Origin: Coremacera marginata | Taxonomy: Eukaryota; Arthropoda; Insecta; Diptera; Sciomyzidae | DNA: 64,000 nucleotides | Direction of reading: 5' to 3' | NCBI GenBank assembly: GCA_914767935.1 | Contig: OU612045.1 | Location: forward strand, 136,258,680 to 136,322,679 | Shown: in pieces, positions 12,283-24,032 of the stretch | How the letters are laid out: every line of letters begins with the position of its first letter | Position numbering within the stretch: the stretch's first letter is position 1 | The notes under the pieces: model-generated | What the model was told of the DNA's origin: nothing | What the model saw: only the letters and a program-made list of their open reading frames with translations | Databases searched by the model: none | Made by a program: the position numbers and the translations under genes

Positions 12283-12297
12283 AATTTTTACTTGAAC

Positions 12298-12714
12298 AGC
12301 TGTGGAAATTTCATTATGTTCTCTAAACAATTGTGATTTCTATTACAAATTGTGTGTGACTTGTGTCAAAATTTTAAAACTCGTTCATAAATGTTTTCAG
12401 TTTGAAAAGCTGCTGTATTAAATAAAGTAGAAATTGTTTTTCTGAAATGGACAAGAAAAGTTAGGCCGGTACGAAACTAACGGTACAGTATTTCAATACA
12501 GTTTGACCTAAAAGCTGAAAACTGCTTAACAGTGACGCTAACATTTATAAACCAAAATGCTCTAACTCACAAAATTTAATAAGTAATTTTAACATAAAGC
12601 ACTAAAAAAAAAATCCTAAAACATATTACTCCGCATTTGGCGATTCTTAATAAAGTGCATCATTAAAAAGTATTCCTATATATGGAAACATACATATATA
12701 TATATATATATACA
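12298..12714. other. AT-rich spacer ending in a short TA microsatellite
   Basis: No gene. A TATATA run at 12690-12712 lies directly upstream of SINE copy D. Confidence 0.6.
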
Positions 12715-13065
12715 TAGGTGCCGGCCGTGGCGTAGTGGGTAGAGTGTGTGGCCCATACGCCAGAGAACCCAGGTTCGAATCCCCCATCTGACACAGAAAG
12801 TTTTTTCAATTGAATTAATTTTTTTGTTCGGCCGTCACCTCTCTGCACACAATGGCAAACCTCAGAGAGTAAAAACTGCCATGAAAAGCTTCTTGAGAAC
12901 ATAAGCCGTTCGGAGTCGGCATAAAACATGTAGGTCCAGTTCTCGATCATTTGTGTTCAAACATTTCACAACACGCACAACACAATTGATCATATGAAGC
13001 TCGGTCATAGTCCTTTCGAGGGCTGAAATGGCCATTGCGTTTTTTTTTTTTATATGGACACAAAA
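12715..13065 (+). mobile_element. tRNA-derived SINE family S1, copy D (most complete, plus strand)
   Basis: The head has an internal RNA polymerase III promoter: A box TGGCGTAGTGGG at 12728-12739 and B box GGTTCGAATCC at 12772-12782, both perfect to consensus. A linker follows (CTGACACAGAAAG, then a T-rich run), then a body shared by all copies, ending near AGGGCTGAAATGGCC and a T tract at 13040-13050. The body contains CCGTTCGGAGTCGGC, similar to a LINE-like tail I recall from fruit flies, which would explain how the SINE is mobilised. This is the only S1 copy on the plus strand and serves as the reference for the others. Confidence 0.88.
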
Positions 13066-14140
13066 AAAAAATACTTTTAAAAAATTTGTATCTTCCATTC
13101 TTTGCATTGGAATATTTGGATTTTTGTATCACACCATTTCCAATGTAAATTAGAAAACAAAAAATATCAATCAAAATTCAAAAAACATCAGTTGGAAACT
13201 AGAATTCAATTCAAAATGCAGATATGATCGATTGAAATTAGAAATTCCAATTTGAAATTAAAAAAAAAAAAAAAAATTTTCCTTGTTACAAAAGGGTACC
13301 CATAACCATACATAACTTTATAATTATCATTACCATTCCCTTACCATAAAATCCTATGTTTCAATTTTTAGTAATTTATAAAATATGAATAAACACATAT
13401 AGACATCTGCATATGTCGAACGTGACGTAAATCATACATTTAAAGTGAAAAAAGGAAAAGTAAAAATTATTTGCATTTCCTTTTTAGTTTACATTAAAAC
13501 TCTGGTAGCACTTTAAGTGACTAAGTTTATAAAAGGCATAGTCCTGGTTCGAAAAAAAAAACCCAAAGAAAAAAGCAATTCGAACGTGACAAAAATGGAA
13601 GTACTTTTCGTGTCCATATATAGAAAGCCAGAACTCAGAGAAATCCGTCATAATTTTTTTGTGCAATTAATTTTAGAATCTTATGGAATAATGTAACTAA
13701 ATAATGTAATAAATTTTGTTTGATTCAAATATCTTCTGTATTTTTTATTCTTTAATCATAATCTAAGTCGATACGTGACATTTTGAACGTGACATTTTTC
13801 CCATTATTATTTAATTGAGCAATTGGGTAATTATTTAATTATGTTCTCTCCTTGCTTCTATCATTTCATTTTTATCTCTAGCCAATATATTCCATTTTGC
13901 CTAAAACAAAAAAGTTAACGAAACATTTACTAAACAGAAAACAGCATTTGTGAAACAATGCAGACGATTTGATCATCATGGTAAATGAATTTATGTATAA
14001 ATTGCTTACATTAATATAATTGAAATGTTTCTCTTAGATAATATCATAAAATAATATGTTTATAATAACTTGTATGTGTATGATAATTATTTGTTCAGGA
14101 TGGACCTTTCAACGGAAATGGCCATATGAATATGTAAAAT
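13066..14140. other. AT-rich spacer, no gene recognised
   Basis: Homopolymer A/T runs and short frames only. Nothing else seen. Confidence 0.6.
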
Positions 14141-14149
14141 GCAATGTGG

Positions 14150-14375
14150 GAAGTAAATTGAAGTTCCCCCTTTCCCTCCTATCTCACTCTTCGTCACAAA
14201 GTCTTGATCCGAAGTTCTTTAATAAAATTAAAAACTATTAAAAATGAATTCAAAAATTTTGTTATGCTGTAACGCACGACCTCCTTCCTCCCAACATGTC
14301 ACACTTCGCTACAAATGTTCGACCCCCTCCCCCACCCACTAAGCGTGTTACGTAATATGAACAGACCCTGAGGTT
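14150..14375 (+). repeat. Dispersed repeat with CTTCGTCACAAA and C-rich tracts, copy 1
   Basis: Contains CTTCGTCACAAAG at about 14188, CTTCGCTACAAATGTTCGAC at about 14306 and C tracts such as CCCCCTCCCCC, ending near GTTACGTAATATGAACAGACCC. The same modules in the same order appear, reverse complemented, at about 45420-45672. I recall similar strings being scattered through many insect genomes but cannot name a superfamily. Confidence 0.6.
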
Positions 14376-15150
14376 AATGTTAGGCCGTCGGGATGCAGGT
14401 AGTGCTTACACCGCTCGGCTACCAATTCTTCCAAGACCAACTTTGGGACGAAAAAAGTACTTTAAATTGCTTTCGTCAATAATAACTAATTTTAATTTCT
14501 AAACATATTAAGCTTGCTTTGAGTTTGATAGTCTTGAAATGGATATGAAAGTCTTTTTATTGAAAACATCCTGACTTCACTGGCTTACGGCCAAAATGTA
14601 CAATGAAAGCCACTATCCATTTCTAATGTAAAATCGGTCGCATATTCCGAAAGTCTCACTCTTTTTTTGTTTTTGACACAACGTTTTTGAGATATTGCCC
14701 ACTTTAGTTTTTTCTACAAAAACAAAAACTTTGTTCCACTTTATTGCATATATCTCCAGAGCCAACAAACATAATCAAACAAATAATACATCAAAATAAA
14801 TTTAATAAGTAAATTTAATAACCCCCAACAAACAATGACAGCATCATTTTTTGATTGAGTTGTTAATTTTCGCGGAATCAATTCAATTTTCTAGGATTTT
14901 TCGTGTTTTTCAGAAAAAATTTACAAAAAAAAAAACTAGTTGCAAATTTTGTTAAGAAACCAAAAGTTTTCATATTTTTTGCTTAAAGCCTGTATTTTTC
15001 CAAAATGAATTTTGTTGAAAAAACTTTATTGAGAAATGTTTAATTGAACAAAAGATCCCAAGCAGTGTGATAGTCTATTTATGCACATCGACTTATTTGT
15101 CATATAAATAAATAAAAACTAAAGGTTGTTGTAATATAATTATTTTCTCT
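14376..15150. other. Spacer, no gene recognised
   Basis: AT-rich DNA. Nothing recognised. Confidence 0.5.
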
Positions 15151-15154
15151 TTAA

Positions 15155-15350
15155 TTTTTATTGATCTTTTCATCATTTACATCGTTTACATTGTATATAA
15201 TTTTTTTATTTTTTCATTTTCATTGATCTTTTAATCATTTACATTACTTTTAACATTGCTTGCATTGTATATAATTTTATATTTTCCGCTTTTATTGTTC
15301 TTTCAATGACTTGCATTGTTTTTTACGTTGCTGACATTATATTCAAAATG
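15155..15350. repeat. Threefold minisatellite, unit about 75-90 bp
   Basis: Three degraded copies of a unit reading roughly TTTTCATTGATCTTTTAATC, ATTTACAT, then TTGCATTGTATATAATTTT. A weak open frame running out of it (15306-15566) is not supported as a gene. Confidence 0.6.
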
Positions 15351-15591
15351 ATTGCGATTTTAGTTATGGCTTTTATTAAATTCGGGATTGCTTTCTCTGA
15401 TGAGAATCCAAAAATAGTCGCCCATAATTTCTTCGTTCCAAAATCCTTGGTACCAATTCTCACTTGCCTTCATCTGCTGGTGAAATCTTTCCCTATGTTC
15501 GATATTCTTCGTAAAAAAAATTCAAATGGGAGTGTAGAGCCAATGCGCTGCGAACCAATCCACTAAAAAGACAATGTTAACACTGTAGCTT

Positions 15592-16000
15592 CCCTATAGG
15601 AACAAACTAACTTGTTTTTAAAAACAACTAATTAAAAAATTAATTTAAAATAAACTAGTATATGAACTACTTTTAATTATATTAAGGCGACAACTCCTCT
15701 GATGTTGACAAGTTTTAATTGCAAATTTTTATTATATTACAAGCTTATATATATTTAACCATGTTATTTCATCAAATATTATTAACTTTAGGCCATCAGT
15801 AATAGTTTTCAATTGGTTATTTAAAAGCAATTAAAAAAATTATTTATATGTAACTAATTTAACAAGTAGTTGAAAATATATGCAGACGAAAGTCAATTGA
15901 CTTATTTAGCGGACATCACCATACAAAATAAGTTAGTTCGTTCTATGGAAAAAAAACTACTTTATCAACTACTTTTAAATCAGTTGATTTTCCTACAGGG
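15592..16000 (+). mobile_element. CCCTRTAGGAA-ended element M1, copy 2
   Basis: Bounded by CCCTATAGGAACAAACTAAC on the left and GTTGATTTTCCTACAGGG on the right, with TT on both sides. At 409 bp it is shorter than copies 1 and 3, because it lacks one of two internal units containing TATTAAGGCGGCA. No coding capacity. Confidence 0.8.
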
Positions 16001-16528
16001 TTAGGATACAGCAAACCCAAGGTCAACACCAAGGCGATCTACTTCTCTATGTCATGCTTGAGTCATGCTTATCTCGGTGTCTACATACGAGTTGTTATTG
16101 TTCAATTCTAAGCCAGTAACAAGATTAGAAAGTGGCATCCGATTCCACATATTCAAAGTTAAAATGGCCAAAAATCGTTACCGCGCCGCCAACCAACAAC
16201 AGCAGCTGAATGTTAGTTGAGATGTCTTCAAGAGTTGTTCACTAGTATGAGTATGGAAAATCAAGTGGTTTTAGTACAGATCTGATCTTAAAAATGTTTA
16301 TAAATTAATTCTGATTAACTGGTGATATATATGAAGAATTATAAAGCAAGACTATTTTAAAAAATTTGTATTTCTAAACATTTTGTAATTCATAGCGACC
16401 CCTTCAATATTTTCCCTAAACTGTTCAAATCAGTGCTTTAAGCAGTCAAAAAATCAGTTGATAAAATGCTAAATGAATCAGCTGATCCACACACACGCAC
16501 ACACACACAGAAATGTAGTAAATAAATA
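16001..16528. other. Spacer between two M1 copies, with an AC microsatellite
   Basis: Mixed-composition DNA with an imperfect AC repeat at about 16488-16510. No gene. Confidence 0.55.
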
Positions 16529-17070
16529 CCCTATAGGAACAAACTAACTTGTTTTTAAAAACAACTAGTTAAAAAACTAATTTAAAATAAACCAGTTATG
16601 ACCTACTTTGAATTATATTAAGGCGGCATCCACTTCAATTGTAAATAGTTTTATTTGCATTATATATGAAATAATTGAAATACTACTTAAAAACAAGTGA
16701 TTGATAAACTACTTTGAATTTTATTAAGGCGGCAACTACTCTGATTTTGCCATGTTTTAATTGCAAATTTTTATTACATTACAAGTTTATATATATTTAA
16801 CCATGTTATTTCATCAAATATTAACTTTAGGCCATCAGTAATAGTTTTCAATTGGTTATTTTAAAGTAGTTAAAAACTAATTTAAATTTAACTAATTTAA
16901 CAAGTAGTTAAAAATATATGCAGACGAAAGTCAATTGACTTATTTAGCGGACATCACCATACAAAATATGTTAGTTCGTTCTATGGGAAAAAGTCAGAAT
17001 TTCAACTAGTTGTGGTTGACAAAAAACTATTTTATCAACTACTTTTGAATTAGTTGATTTTCCTACAGGG
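16529..17070 (+). mobile_element. CCCTRTAGGAA-ended element M1, copy 3
   Basis: Same termini and orientation as copy 2, bounded by TA on both sides. The unit around TACTTTGAATTATATTAAGG is present twice, about 100 bp apart. Length 542 bp; no gene. The copies at 15592 and 16529 are separate insertions, since their flanks differ. Confidence 0.82.
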
Positions 17071-19494
17071 TAAGGTCTTTAGCACAAAAACCAAAACTAA
17101 CAATTTCAAAACACACACACACATTCATCGTGAAGGCTGAAAAATATTTGAAATATTTGGAATACCAACGACTTCAATAACATGTATGAGTATGAGTTCA
17201 AACATCGCTACTCGATAGTTATTGCCCTGATCGAGAACGCTGAGTTGGCGTGAGTTATTATGCGAAAGATACTTTATGTGTACGCCAACAATTCTATAAT
17301 CCAACAGATTAAGCGTAAAACAAATATTCATAATACACATAAAATTCATTTAAAATATAAAGTATATATTTTGGCCTCAACAAAATAAACATGCGAACAC
17401 AACAGATACATATTTAAAATTAAGCATATGTATATGAGGAATGTTCAAGCTACTAACATAGTTAAAAATAGTTGGCTGAGCAGCTTTAGGCTGCTAAATA
17501 ATGAAAAATATCTACACTCGGCATTTAACAAGTGCGAAGCGTTTATTTACACTCGTGGATAGCGTGTCACTCATATATCACTCGCGCGTTCAGCGATTTA
17601 TTGGATAAACAATCATCAGTCAAATCTAGTCGTCAGTGGGTGCAGAACCGAACAAGAGCAGCAGAGCAGATCTACAGCCACAAGTACGAATATATTCGAC
17701 GAATGCAGTTCGCATGAGTAGCTGTATCCGTTAAATGCGCTCAAATGTGTGTACTGAATGTGTGTGGTCGAGTCTGGAATCAAAACAAATCAATTTTAAT
17801 TCATTCCCAGCTATGCAAATCAAGTAATGTAAATGTATCGCTCAAATGCACGTAAAACGTTTTTTATTGCTTTCACCACTAGATTTGACAACGGTATAGG
17901 CAGCGTCCACAGCTGCAAGTGTTGAGTGCAGTGTAGGTTAAATCTAACGCAGCGACAAGCAACAGGTTCGCATTTGGCCGATGTATCCTGTAGATACAAT
18001 TGTGTCTACAACCTGTCGATTGAAATATCATCAGTCAGATGGCCAACTCTACACCCACTCCTGCACCCACAAACACCGCATCTGAAGGCTTGTTTCACAT
18101 GCTTCACTCAAGTTCTAGTAACCGAAAAAAAATGTTTTATTTTTCTGCTAAGTATTTTAATTTTGTGTAATTTTTTCCCAAATCATCTGCAGTGTCGACG
18201 GATAGATGATTAAGCAGCGTGCGAAGAACGAATTGCTGTTGAAAATTTCGTTTCAGCACTAATTTATTTGAAAACAAATACAAATCGATCGCGGCAAGTG
18301 GGCACCCAAATCGCAGTCATCTTCGTCCACCACGAACGGCTGACTCAACTCTCCCTCCCCCCAACCCAGTTTAACACATACTCTTTGTGGTAGTGCTTTT
18401 TTAATTTGATAGTTTCCAATGTTTCTCAATTTTTTTCTTACCGTATTTGTTGTTGTTTGGTTCTGTGGTATTTTTTAATGGTTTTAAATGTTTTGACTCC
18501 CTATCGCCAGCGATTTGTTATAAATCAGTTTGGATTTTTTCAAGTTGATGGATTTATTAGACATGTTCGCAGTGAACACACAACGTGTTGCGTGCTTTTA
18601 CTATATATTTGTATGCATGTGTGTGTGTTAAAACTTTTAGGTAATATAAAAAAATAAAAATGCTAGTGTTGCGATATAATTGCGGCAATGCATTTTTATA
18701 AATTTTTTCCTATTTCAAGCAATTTGATAAAAAAAATTTGAAGATCTTGGAATACTTAAGGCATTAGACCAGGGTAGCGTTTCAAAAACATCATAGTACT
18801 TTTAGAATTTCTATACCAAAATTGTATAAACTCATTTATTGCCTAATTAATTGATGTTTAAGGAATGGAAAAAATAATTAAAAAAATTCTGGCAACACAC
18901 TTCAATCGACGTTTACTCGAAAACACTTTTTCGATCGCGTTTTTTGGATAGATTTTTTTTTTTGAGAAAACGTGCTATTTTCATCCTACGAACGGTTTTT
19001 TTAATAATATTCTTATTTTATCAGCAATTTTCTCCATAAAATTTCGCGATAATCAAGGACTTTTTATTGACATCACCGCCATTTCCTTTCTTCATACAAT
19101 TTTTTAATTCCACCTTTAGAACGATAACTTTCCACATTTATCTTAAGAATTTTTTTCAAATAATGCAGTTTTGCTACCATTTGTAAAAATCCTTTTACGA
19201 AAGACACCAATTTTAAATCGGCATTGTCTTGCCATATAATTGATTCAAAAAAATGTGTTTCTAATTCTTAAACTTCAGTTAATTAATGAATAAAATAATA
19301 AATAAATTGGTCTATCCATATTTTGTAGGAAAGTTTTAAGGACATATTATATTTAATTATTTATAATATAACATAATATAATATTTATAATATAATATAA
19401 TAATTATTTAATATGATAATATGTTATTATCTTCTGCAACTTTTCCTTGGTTTAATGATTTAACGAAATAAGGCTTTTTGCGGCAAGTATTTAT
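17071..19494. other. Possibly single-copy DNA, no gene identified
   Basis: Balanced-composition patches at 17530-18370 contain TCAGTC-type initiator-like strings (near 17616 and 17633) followed by AGCAGCAGAGCAG, which could be an untranslated exon or regulatory DNA of a nearby gene. No coding exon could be supported. From 18700 to 19490 it is AT-rich with an ATAATATAAT run at about 19370-19430. Confidence 0.35.
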
Positions 19495-20004
19495 CAGTGT
19501 TGGCAAATATTTTTTCTACACAGCCGACAAAAAAAAAAAAATTCCTACATTTCCCTACACCGAGAAAAAAGCTTATGTTAAATTGAAAAAAAACCTATTA
19601 TAATTTATAAGATGGCCTTAGCAGTTTTCAGCCTTCCAAGTACTTCATCAAAACGCCTAAGTTTTACATGTTAACTTGCCAATTTTCATCTGGGTGATAA
19701 ATTAACCAAGAATTTGGTAGTTTATACATTATTAAAAAAACAAAAAATTTCATTTCTAAAATATAACTTTTTTTCGGGTTTTGGTTTTTTTTTCTCTTTT
19801 TGAAGCCGCCTCTTGCGTTCTGTGATTTGCTTTGCTTGACTGAAATCGGCAACTACACAAATTTTTCTTTTATCAACACCGTTTCTCTTAGAAATTCATG
19901 GCTTTTCGTTTTCTCTTGCTTGATGCTTGCGCTTATAAAATTAAATATCATATATATAATATAAAATTAAATATCAAATACAAAAATGTTACCTTCGTCT
20001 GCCG

Positions 20005-20065
20005 TGGAGATTTGAACCCATATCCACCGATTAAGAAGTCACTACACTACGCATCGAGCCAAACT
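20005..20065 (-). repeat. tRNA-like promoter module 1 in element C1
   Basis: On the minus strand, an A-box-like segment followed by GGTTCAAATCTCC at the right distance for an internal RNA polymerase III promoter. It is SINE-like, not a functional tRNA: no cloverleaf could be completed. The homologous module in the other copy is near 30776-30845. Confidence 0.55.
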
Positions 20066-20243
20066 CCTTCGTTACGCAGAATGATTGATTCAATATTAAT
20101 TACAACTGAATATATCCTGCTATAATCTATTAATAGATTTTTATTGTATGGCTATCAACAGAATACTGTGACACACTGCATCTGCTAATACAGCATCTGT
20201 TAACATAGCTGCAGTTATGTCAGCAACCATTAGCAAGGCTTTC

Positions 20244-20310
20244 TGGATCAGTGGGTAGAGCGATGGACTGGCACCAAAAATACTTAGTTCAATTCCGCAC
20301 GGCGCGAACA
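20244..20310 (+). repeat. tRNA-like promoter module 2 in element C1
   Basis: TGGATCAGTGGGTAGAGCGA followed 30 bases later by AGTTCAATTCCGC, then a T-rich stretch that could end transcription. The second copy (minus strand, 30282-30334) keeps a perfect B box, GGTTCGATTCC. Confidence 0.6.
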
Positions 20311-21224
20311 GAATTTTTTTCTTTTTTCTTTTTCTTTTTCTTTGGTTAATGAAATGTAATACAATTTACTGGTGTGAATATTAACGTGTGTTTTTTAATT
20401 TATTTTTTTTTATTTTTGAATTTAAAAGTTATTTTATTACAAAAAAAAACCATTCAATTATCAAATCTATCCTTCTCTCGTGTGTGTAACAACGTACTTG
20501 TGTTTTTGTTTTTGCAGAAAATAGCTCAAAACTATGCTTAAGCCATCCATGATAGTTTTTTTTTTAATTTGTATTTTTGGATTTTGGGCTTAGGTGAATC
20601 AAATATTTTTTTGGCGGGCTATCGAAGTATGTGCGTTCAAAGCATTGTATTCAACAACTAATTGCTTAAGTAAATAAGCATAAGTTTATAATTCCCATAC
20701 AATTCTCTTTACCCAAGCCGACTTTGGTGATTTAACTATTGCTTTTTTTCTTGGTGTTCGCTCAAGAATATTTTTCCCTACTACTTTTATTGTTATATTT
20801 GCACTTACACAAAAAGTATTCAACCTTTAATAATTTTGCTTGTATCGTAACCATAAAATGTAACTGAACTATATATAAACACTTTAAGACGTATAAATAT
20901 TATATTTAGTTATAAATTTGTCCCACTCGCTTTTGTTGTATTAGACTAAAATTTGGTATTTAAGTTCGTATCCTTACTGTCGACAACTGGAATTAAAAAT
21001 TGGCGTGGCACATATTTTAGAAATCATTTTAGTTCCTGAGTTGTAAAAGTTTTCATAATAAATATTTTTTTTTTTTTCATAATTCAATACAAATAAAAAA
21101 TTATTAATCTAATCTTTTTCAATATTTAAGCAATAATAAAAACAATTCAAAACATTACATTTTCGTTAACCATACAGCGATTGAAATTTCATTATCAAAT
21201 CTGTATTTCTTCTTTCAAACCTAC

Positions 21225-21273
21225 AGAAAACAATACGCGCGGAGCGAAGCAAAGCGCGCCGGGTATTAGCTAG
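21225..21273 (+). mobile_element. Helitron-type 3' terminus
   Basis: CGCGC and GCGCG can pair around GGAGCGAAGCAAA, followed by CGGGTATTAG and a terminal CTAG at 21270-21273 with T next. A hairpin about 10 bases before CTRR, inserted before T, is the hallmark of Helitron ends. The 5' end was not located. Confidence 0.6.
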
Positions 21274-21720
21274 TATAAAAAAAACCTTGAATATAGGACT
21301 TTTAATTCTGTTTATTTACAAACATTTTTTATTAAAATACTTTAAAATAAAAAGTAACATAAGATTGAGAGCACATTCAGATCGGAAAGATATTAAAGTA
21401 AATGTATGAAAAATCAAAAAACTTCTACTTTGAATATAATATGCTATGCATGCTTAAAACTACCAGCATAAAACGTTAATGCAGCAACACTGCCACAAAA
21501 AACAAAGTTTGCCACACAAATTTGATTACAGAAGAGCGGAGCTCTAAGTAATTAAAACCACAACAGTAGCTTTTCTTATTTATTTTTTTAATTGTTTAAT
21601 TTGCTGCAAATTCCTTACTTTTACAGAATTTTAAAAAATTTGTCCGTTTTACCCGACGCCTATTTTTTGCAACAAAGATAGGTGCAACAAGTAGGTTTTT
21701 CCCTACATGTACCAACGCTG

Positions 21721-22898
21721 ATATTAACCGCACTGGTGCAAGTATTCGTAAGAATTAATTTACTCACATTATTTATTTTATGGACAGCGACAATATATTG
21801 GATTTATACAGAGCGCCGGAAGCGGTAACCAGGGGAAGGGCGGAGGCCGGAGGGAGACAGTCGACCCCCGGTAAAAAAAAAGTGGTTGTGAAAAAATGGA
21901 TTTTACAATATCAAAATAAAACTTCTTGTAAATTTCAATTATTTTATTGAATTTCTCGGAAAATTTATCCCGAAATTATCACTTTGCATTTAAGATACGG
22001 TTACAATCAACAACATATAATATGTTAGAAAATGAATAGCTTTTATATTGCTTTTGTGATTGTAGTGTCCAACCGGAGGTTAACATAGTGCTTTAAAATA
22101 TTACAAATCTGTGGTTAGTCAAACATTTGACTAAACTTCCAAAGATGAGACAATTTTTTAATCGTCTAATTGCCGTATTTCTATGACTTTTAGAAGATGA
22201 AATACGCAATCGGCAAATCGCCTTCTTTCAAGTATATTCCTCAAATAAAATTTGAAATAACTTCTCAGACCATTCAAAAAATTTTAAAACTGCCATTAAC
22301 GGAAATTTGATCAATCATATTTCTTACCATCTAAGACAACAAAGCATATTTCCAACAATTCCATTTGATAAAAGAGACTTTTCTGAAAGAAATCGTTTTG
22401 TCAAAAGCAAAGTCTGCAAAATTCTCCACATTTCAATTTAACAAAACGGCTTGTCTTGGCATAAGCGGCTAAGATCATTTTCTTTTTTAATAAAAATAAT
22501 TTTGACAAAACGACTTGTCAGGCTATTTTATCATTTGGGATTTGGGAATTCATTTGACAAATTGTTGAATCTTTTTTATTATCCATTCCATAGAAAACTA
22601 TTGATCTTAGAGAAGAGAAATATCGCAAAATGTGTACTTCATATTTGTGTTTAATGTCTAGTATAAGATTTTTTCAATTTATATATATAAAATTTTGTTA
22701 GGCATTTTCCATGGAAAAGAGGACGATTAAGAAAGAAGTCGTTTTATCAAATGCCAACAGAAATGTATTATGCCTGATATAACCTAACTGATAATATACA
22801 AGAAAAATTATGAACGAATAATTTTTCATTTCATATTGAATAAAAATGTTTTGTTTCTTTTGACATGCTTTTATTTAACTTAATATTATATAAATCTT
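21721..22898. other. AT-rich spacer with a GC-rich patch at 21810-21880
   Basis: The patch GAAGGGCGGAGGCCGGAGGG stands out but encodes nothing recognisable. No gene seen. Confidence 0.5.
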
Positions 22899-23937
22899 TA
22901 TACCCCAACGCGTACTGCGTTAGGGGTATATTAACTTTGTCATTCCGTTTGTAACGCCAAGAAGGAGGCGTGGCAGGTATAGAAAAATATATATTTTTTT
23001 GATCAGCATCATCTCCTGAGTTGATTTCCGTGTGTCCGTCTGTGTGTCCGTCTGTCGACACGATTACAGCCGCAATTTTAAGGCTATCGCGACGAAATTC
23101 AAAATATAAGTTTATTTTTAAAAAAGGAAGATCAAGTTCGAGAATGGGCCAAATCGGATGAAAACCACGCTTACCTCCCATACAAAGGGACTTTATATTA
23201 ACCGTAAAATGTCTTTAAAATCCACAAAAAGTAAAGAAATGCCTTGAAATTTGGCATGTAAGCTTTGCTCTTCAGTCTTAATCCAGGCTATAAAATTTGG
23301 AAAAATCGGATGGAAATCACACCTACCTCCCATACAAAGTGGCTTTATTTTAAAAGTAAAATCTCTTAAAAATCTGCTCAAATTAAAGAAATGTCTTGAA
23401 ATTTTGCATATAGGCTTTGATATATAATATAGACCATCACTATGATAATTGGCAAAGTCGAATGAAAACCACGACTACCTACAAATTGGCTTTATTTTAA
23501 GCGTAAAACCTCTTCAAAATCTGCAAAAATTAAAGAAATGTCTTAAAATTTTGCACATAAGCTTTGATATTTAATTTGAACCATCTGTATGATACATGGC
23601 AAAATCGGATGAAAACCACGCCCGCTTTCCATACAAAGTGGCTTTATTTTAAACGTAAAATCTTTTAAAAATCCACGAAAATTAATGAAATGTCTTGAAA
23701 TTTTGCACATTAGCTTTGATATATAATATGAATCATCCCTATGATATATGGCAAAATCGGATCAAAACCACGCCTACCTCGCATACAAAGTGACGTCATC
23801 AAAATAGGAAAACTTTCGTTAATATATAAAACTGAATATCATCGTGTATGTCCTGGCTAAAGACTTCGAATATACTTCAATATGGCCGCGGGGGGGATTT
23901 TAGCTTGGGCACCCTGCCGAAGCTCCATCCTTACTAG
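22899..23937 (+). mobile_element. Helitron-like nonautonomous element H1, copy 1
   Basis: The 5' end is a palindrome (TATACCCC ... GGGGTATA, 22899-22930). Next come a TGTCCGTCTGTGTGTCCGTC block and about four and a half units of roughly 150 bp containing ACCACGCCTACCTCCCATAC. The 3' end is a hairpin (AGCTTGGGC / GCCGAAGCT) followed by CCATCCTTA and CTAG, with T next. This is the layout of nonautonomous Helitron or Helentron elements (DINE-1-like). Open frames on the minus strand (MGGKRGFHPI...) only reflect the repeats. Confidence 0.75.
23791..23798. promoter_or_regulatory. CRE-type palindrome TGACGTCA in H1 copy 1
   Basis: A perfect TGACGTCA, the core bound by CREB/ATF proteins, sits at the junction between the repeat units and the 3' region. 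It is also perfect in copy 3 (60849-60856) and mutated in copy 2. Functional meaning unknown. Confidence 0.3.
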
Positions 23938-24032
23938 TTTACCATTCCAGTCGTAAGCCAGCTTCCAGCGACCAAAGCTTTTAACTTTCCCAAAAAAGTT
24001 GCCGCAGGGCTGAACATACTCTCTTCTCAGTA

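Larger units (their letters stand above)
19558..20756 (+). mobile_element. CACCRAG-ended element C1, copy 1, with two outward tRNA-like modules
   Basis: Terminal inverted repeats CACCGAGAAAAAAGC (left) and, reverse complemented, CACCAAGAAAAAAAGC (right). A second copy lies inverted at 29860-31231, which defines the ends. Inside are two tRNA-like modules pointing outward: minus strand with an A-box-like GGCTCGATGCGTAGTG (about 20047-20062) and B box GGTTCAAATCTCC (20005-20017); plus strand with TGGATCAGTGGG (20244-20255) and AGTTCAATTCC (20286-20296). No protein gene. No convincing target duplication, so the superfamily is open. Confidence 0.75.
19495..21720 (+). mobile_element. Nonautonomous hAT-like element hosting nested insertions
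   Basis: The left end reads CAGTGTTGGCAAA and the right end, reverse complemented, CAGCGTTGGTACATGTAGGG: a short hAT-style CAGYGTTGG inverted repeat. Subterminal CCCTAC motifs occur near both ends (19540-19557, 20775, 21700), the same motif as in the complete hAT at 36015. The flanking 8-mers (GTATTTAT and ATATTAAC) match at only 5 of 8 positions, so the boundary is inferred from the termini. It contains the CACCRAG element and a Helitron 3' end, with no transposase of its own. Confidence 0.5.

Noticed and set aside
12728..12782. Possible genuine tRNA gene
   Set aside because: A and B boxes are perfect but the stems do not complete a cloverleaf, and the same head is followed by a shared non-tRNA body in several copies: it is a SINE.
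22831..23381. Minus-strand ORFs with repeated MGGKRGFHPI-like peptides, also near 52700 and 60717
   Set aside because: They are translations of the H1 150 bp minisatellite units in reverse; units vary in length and frame.
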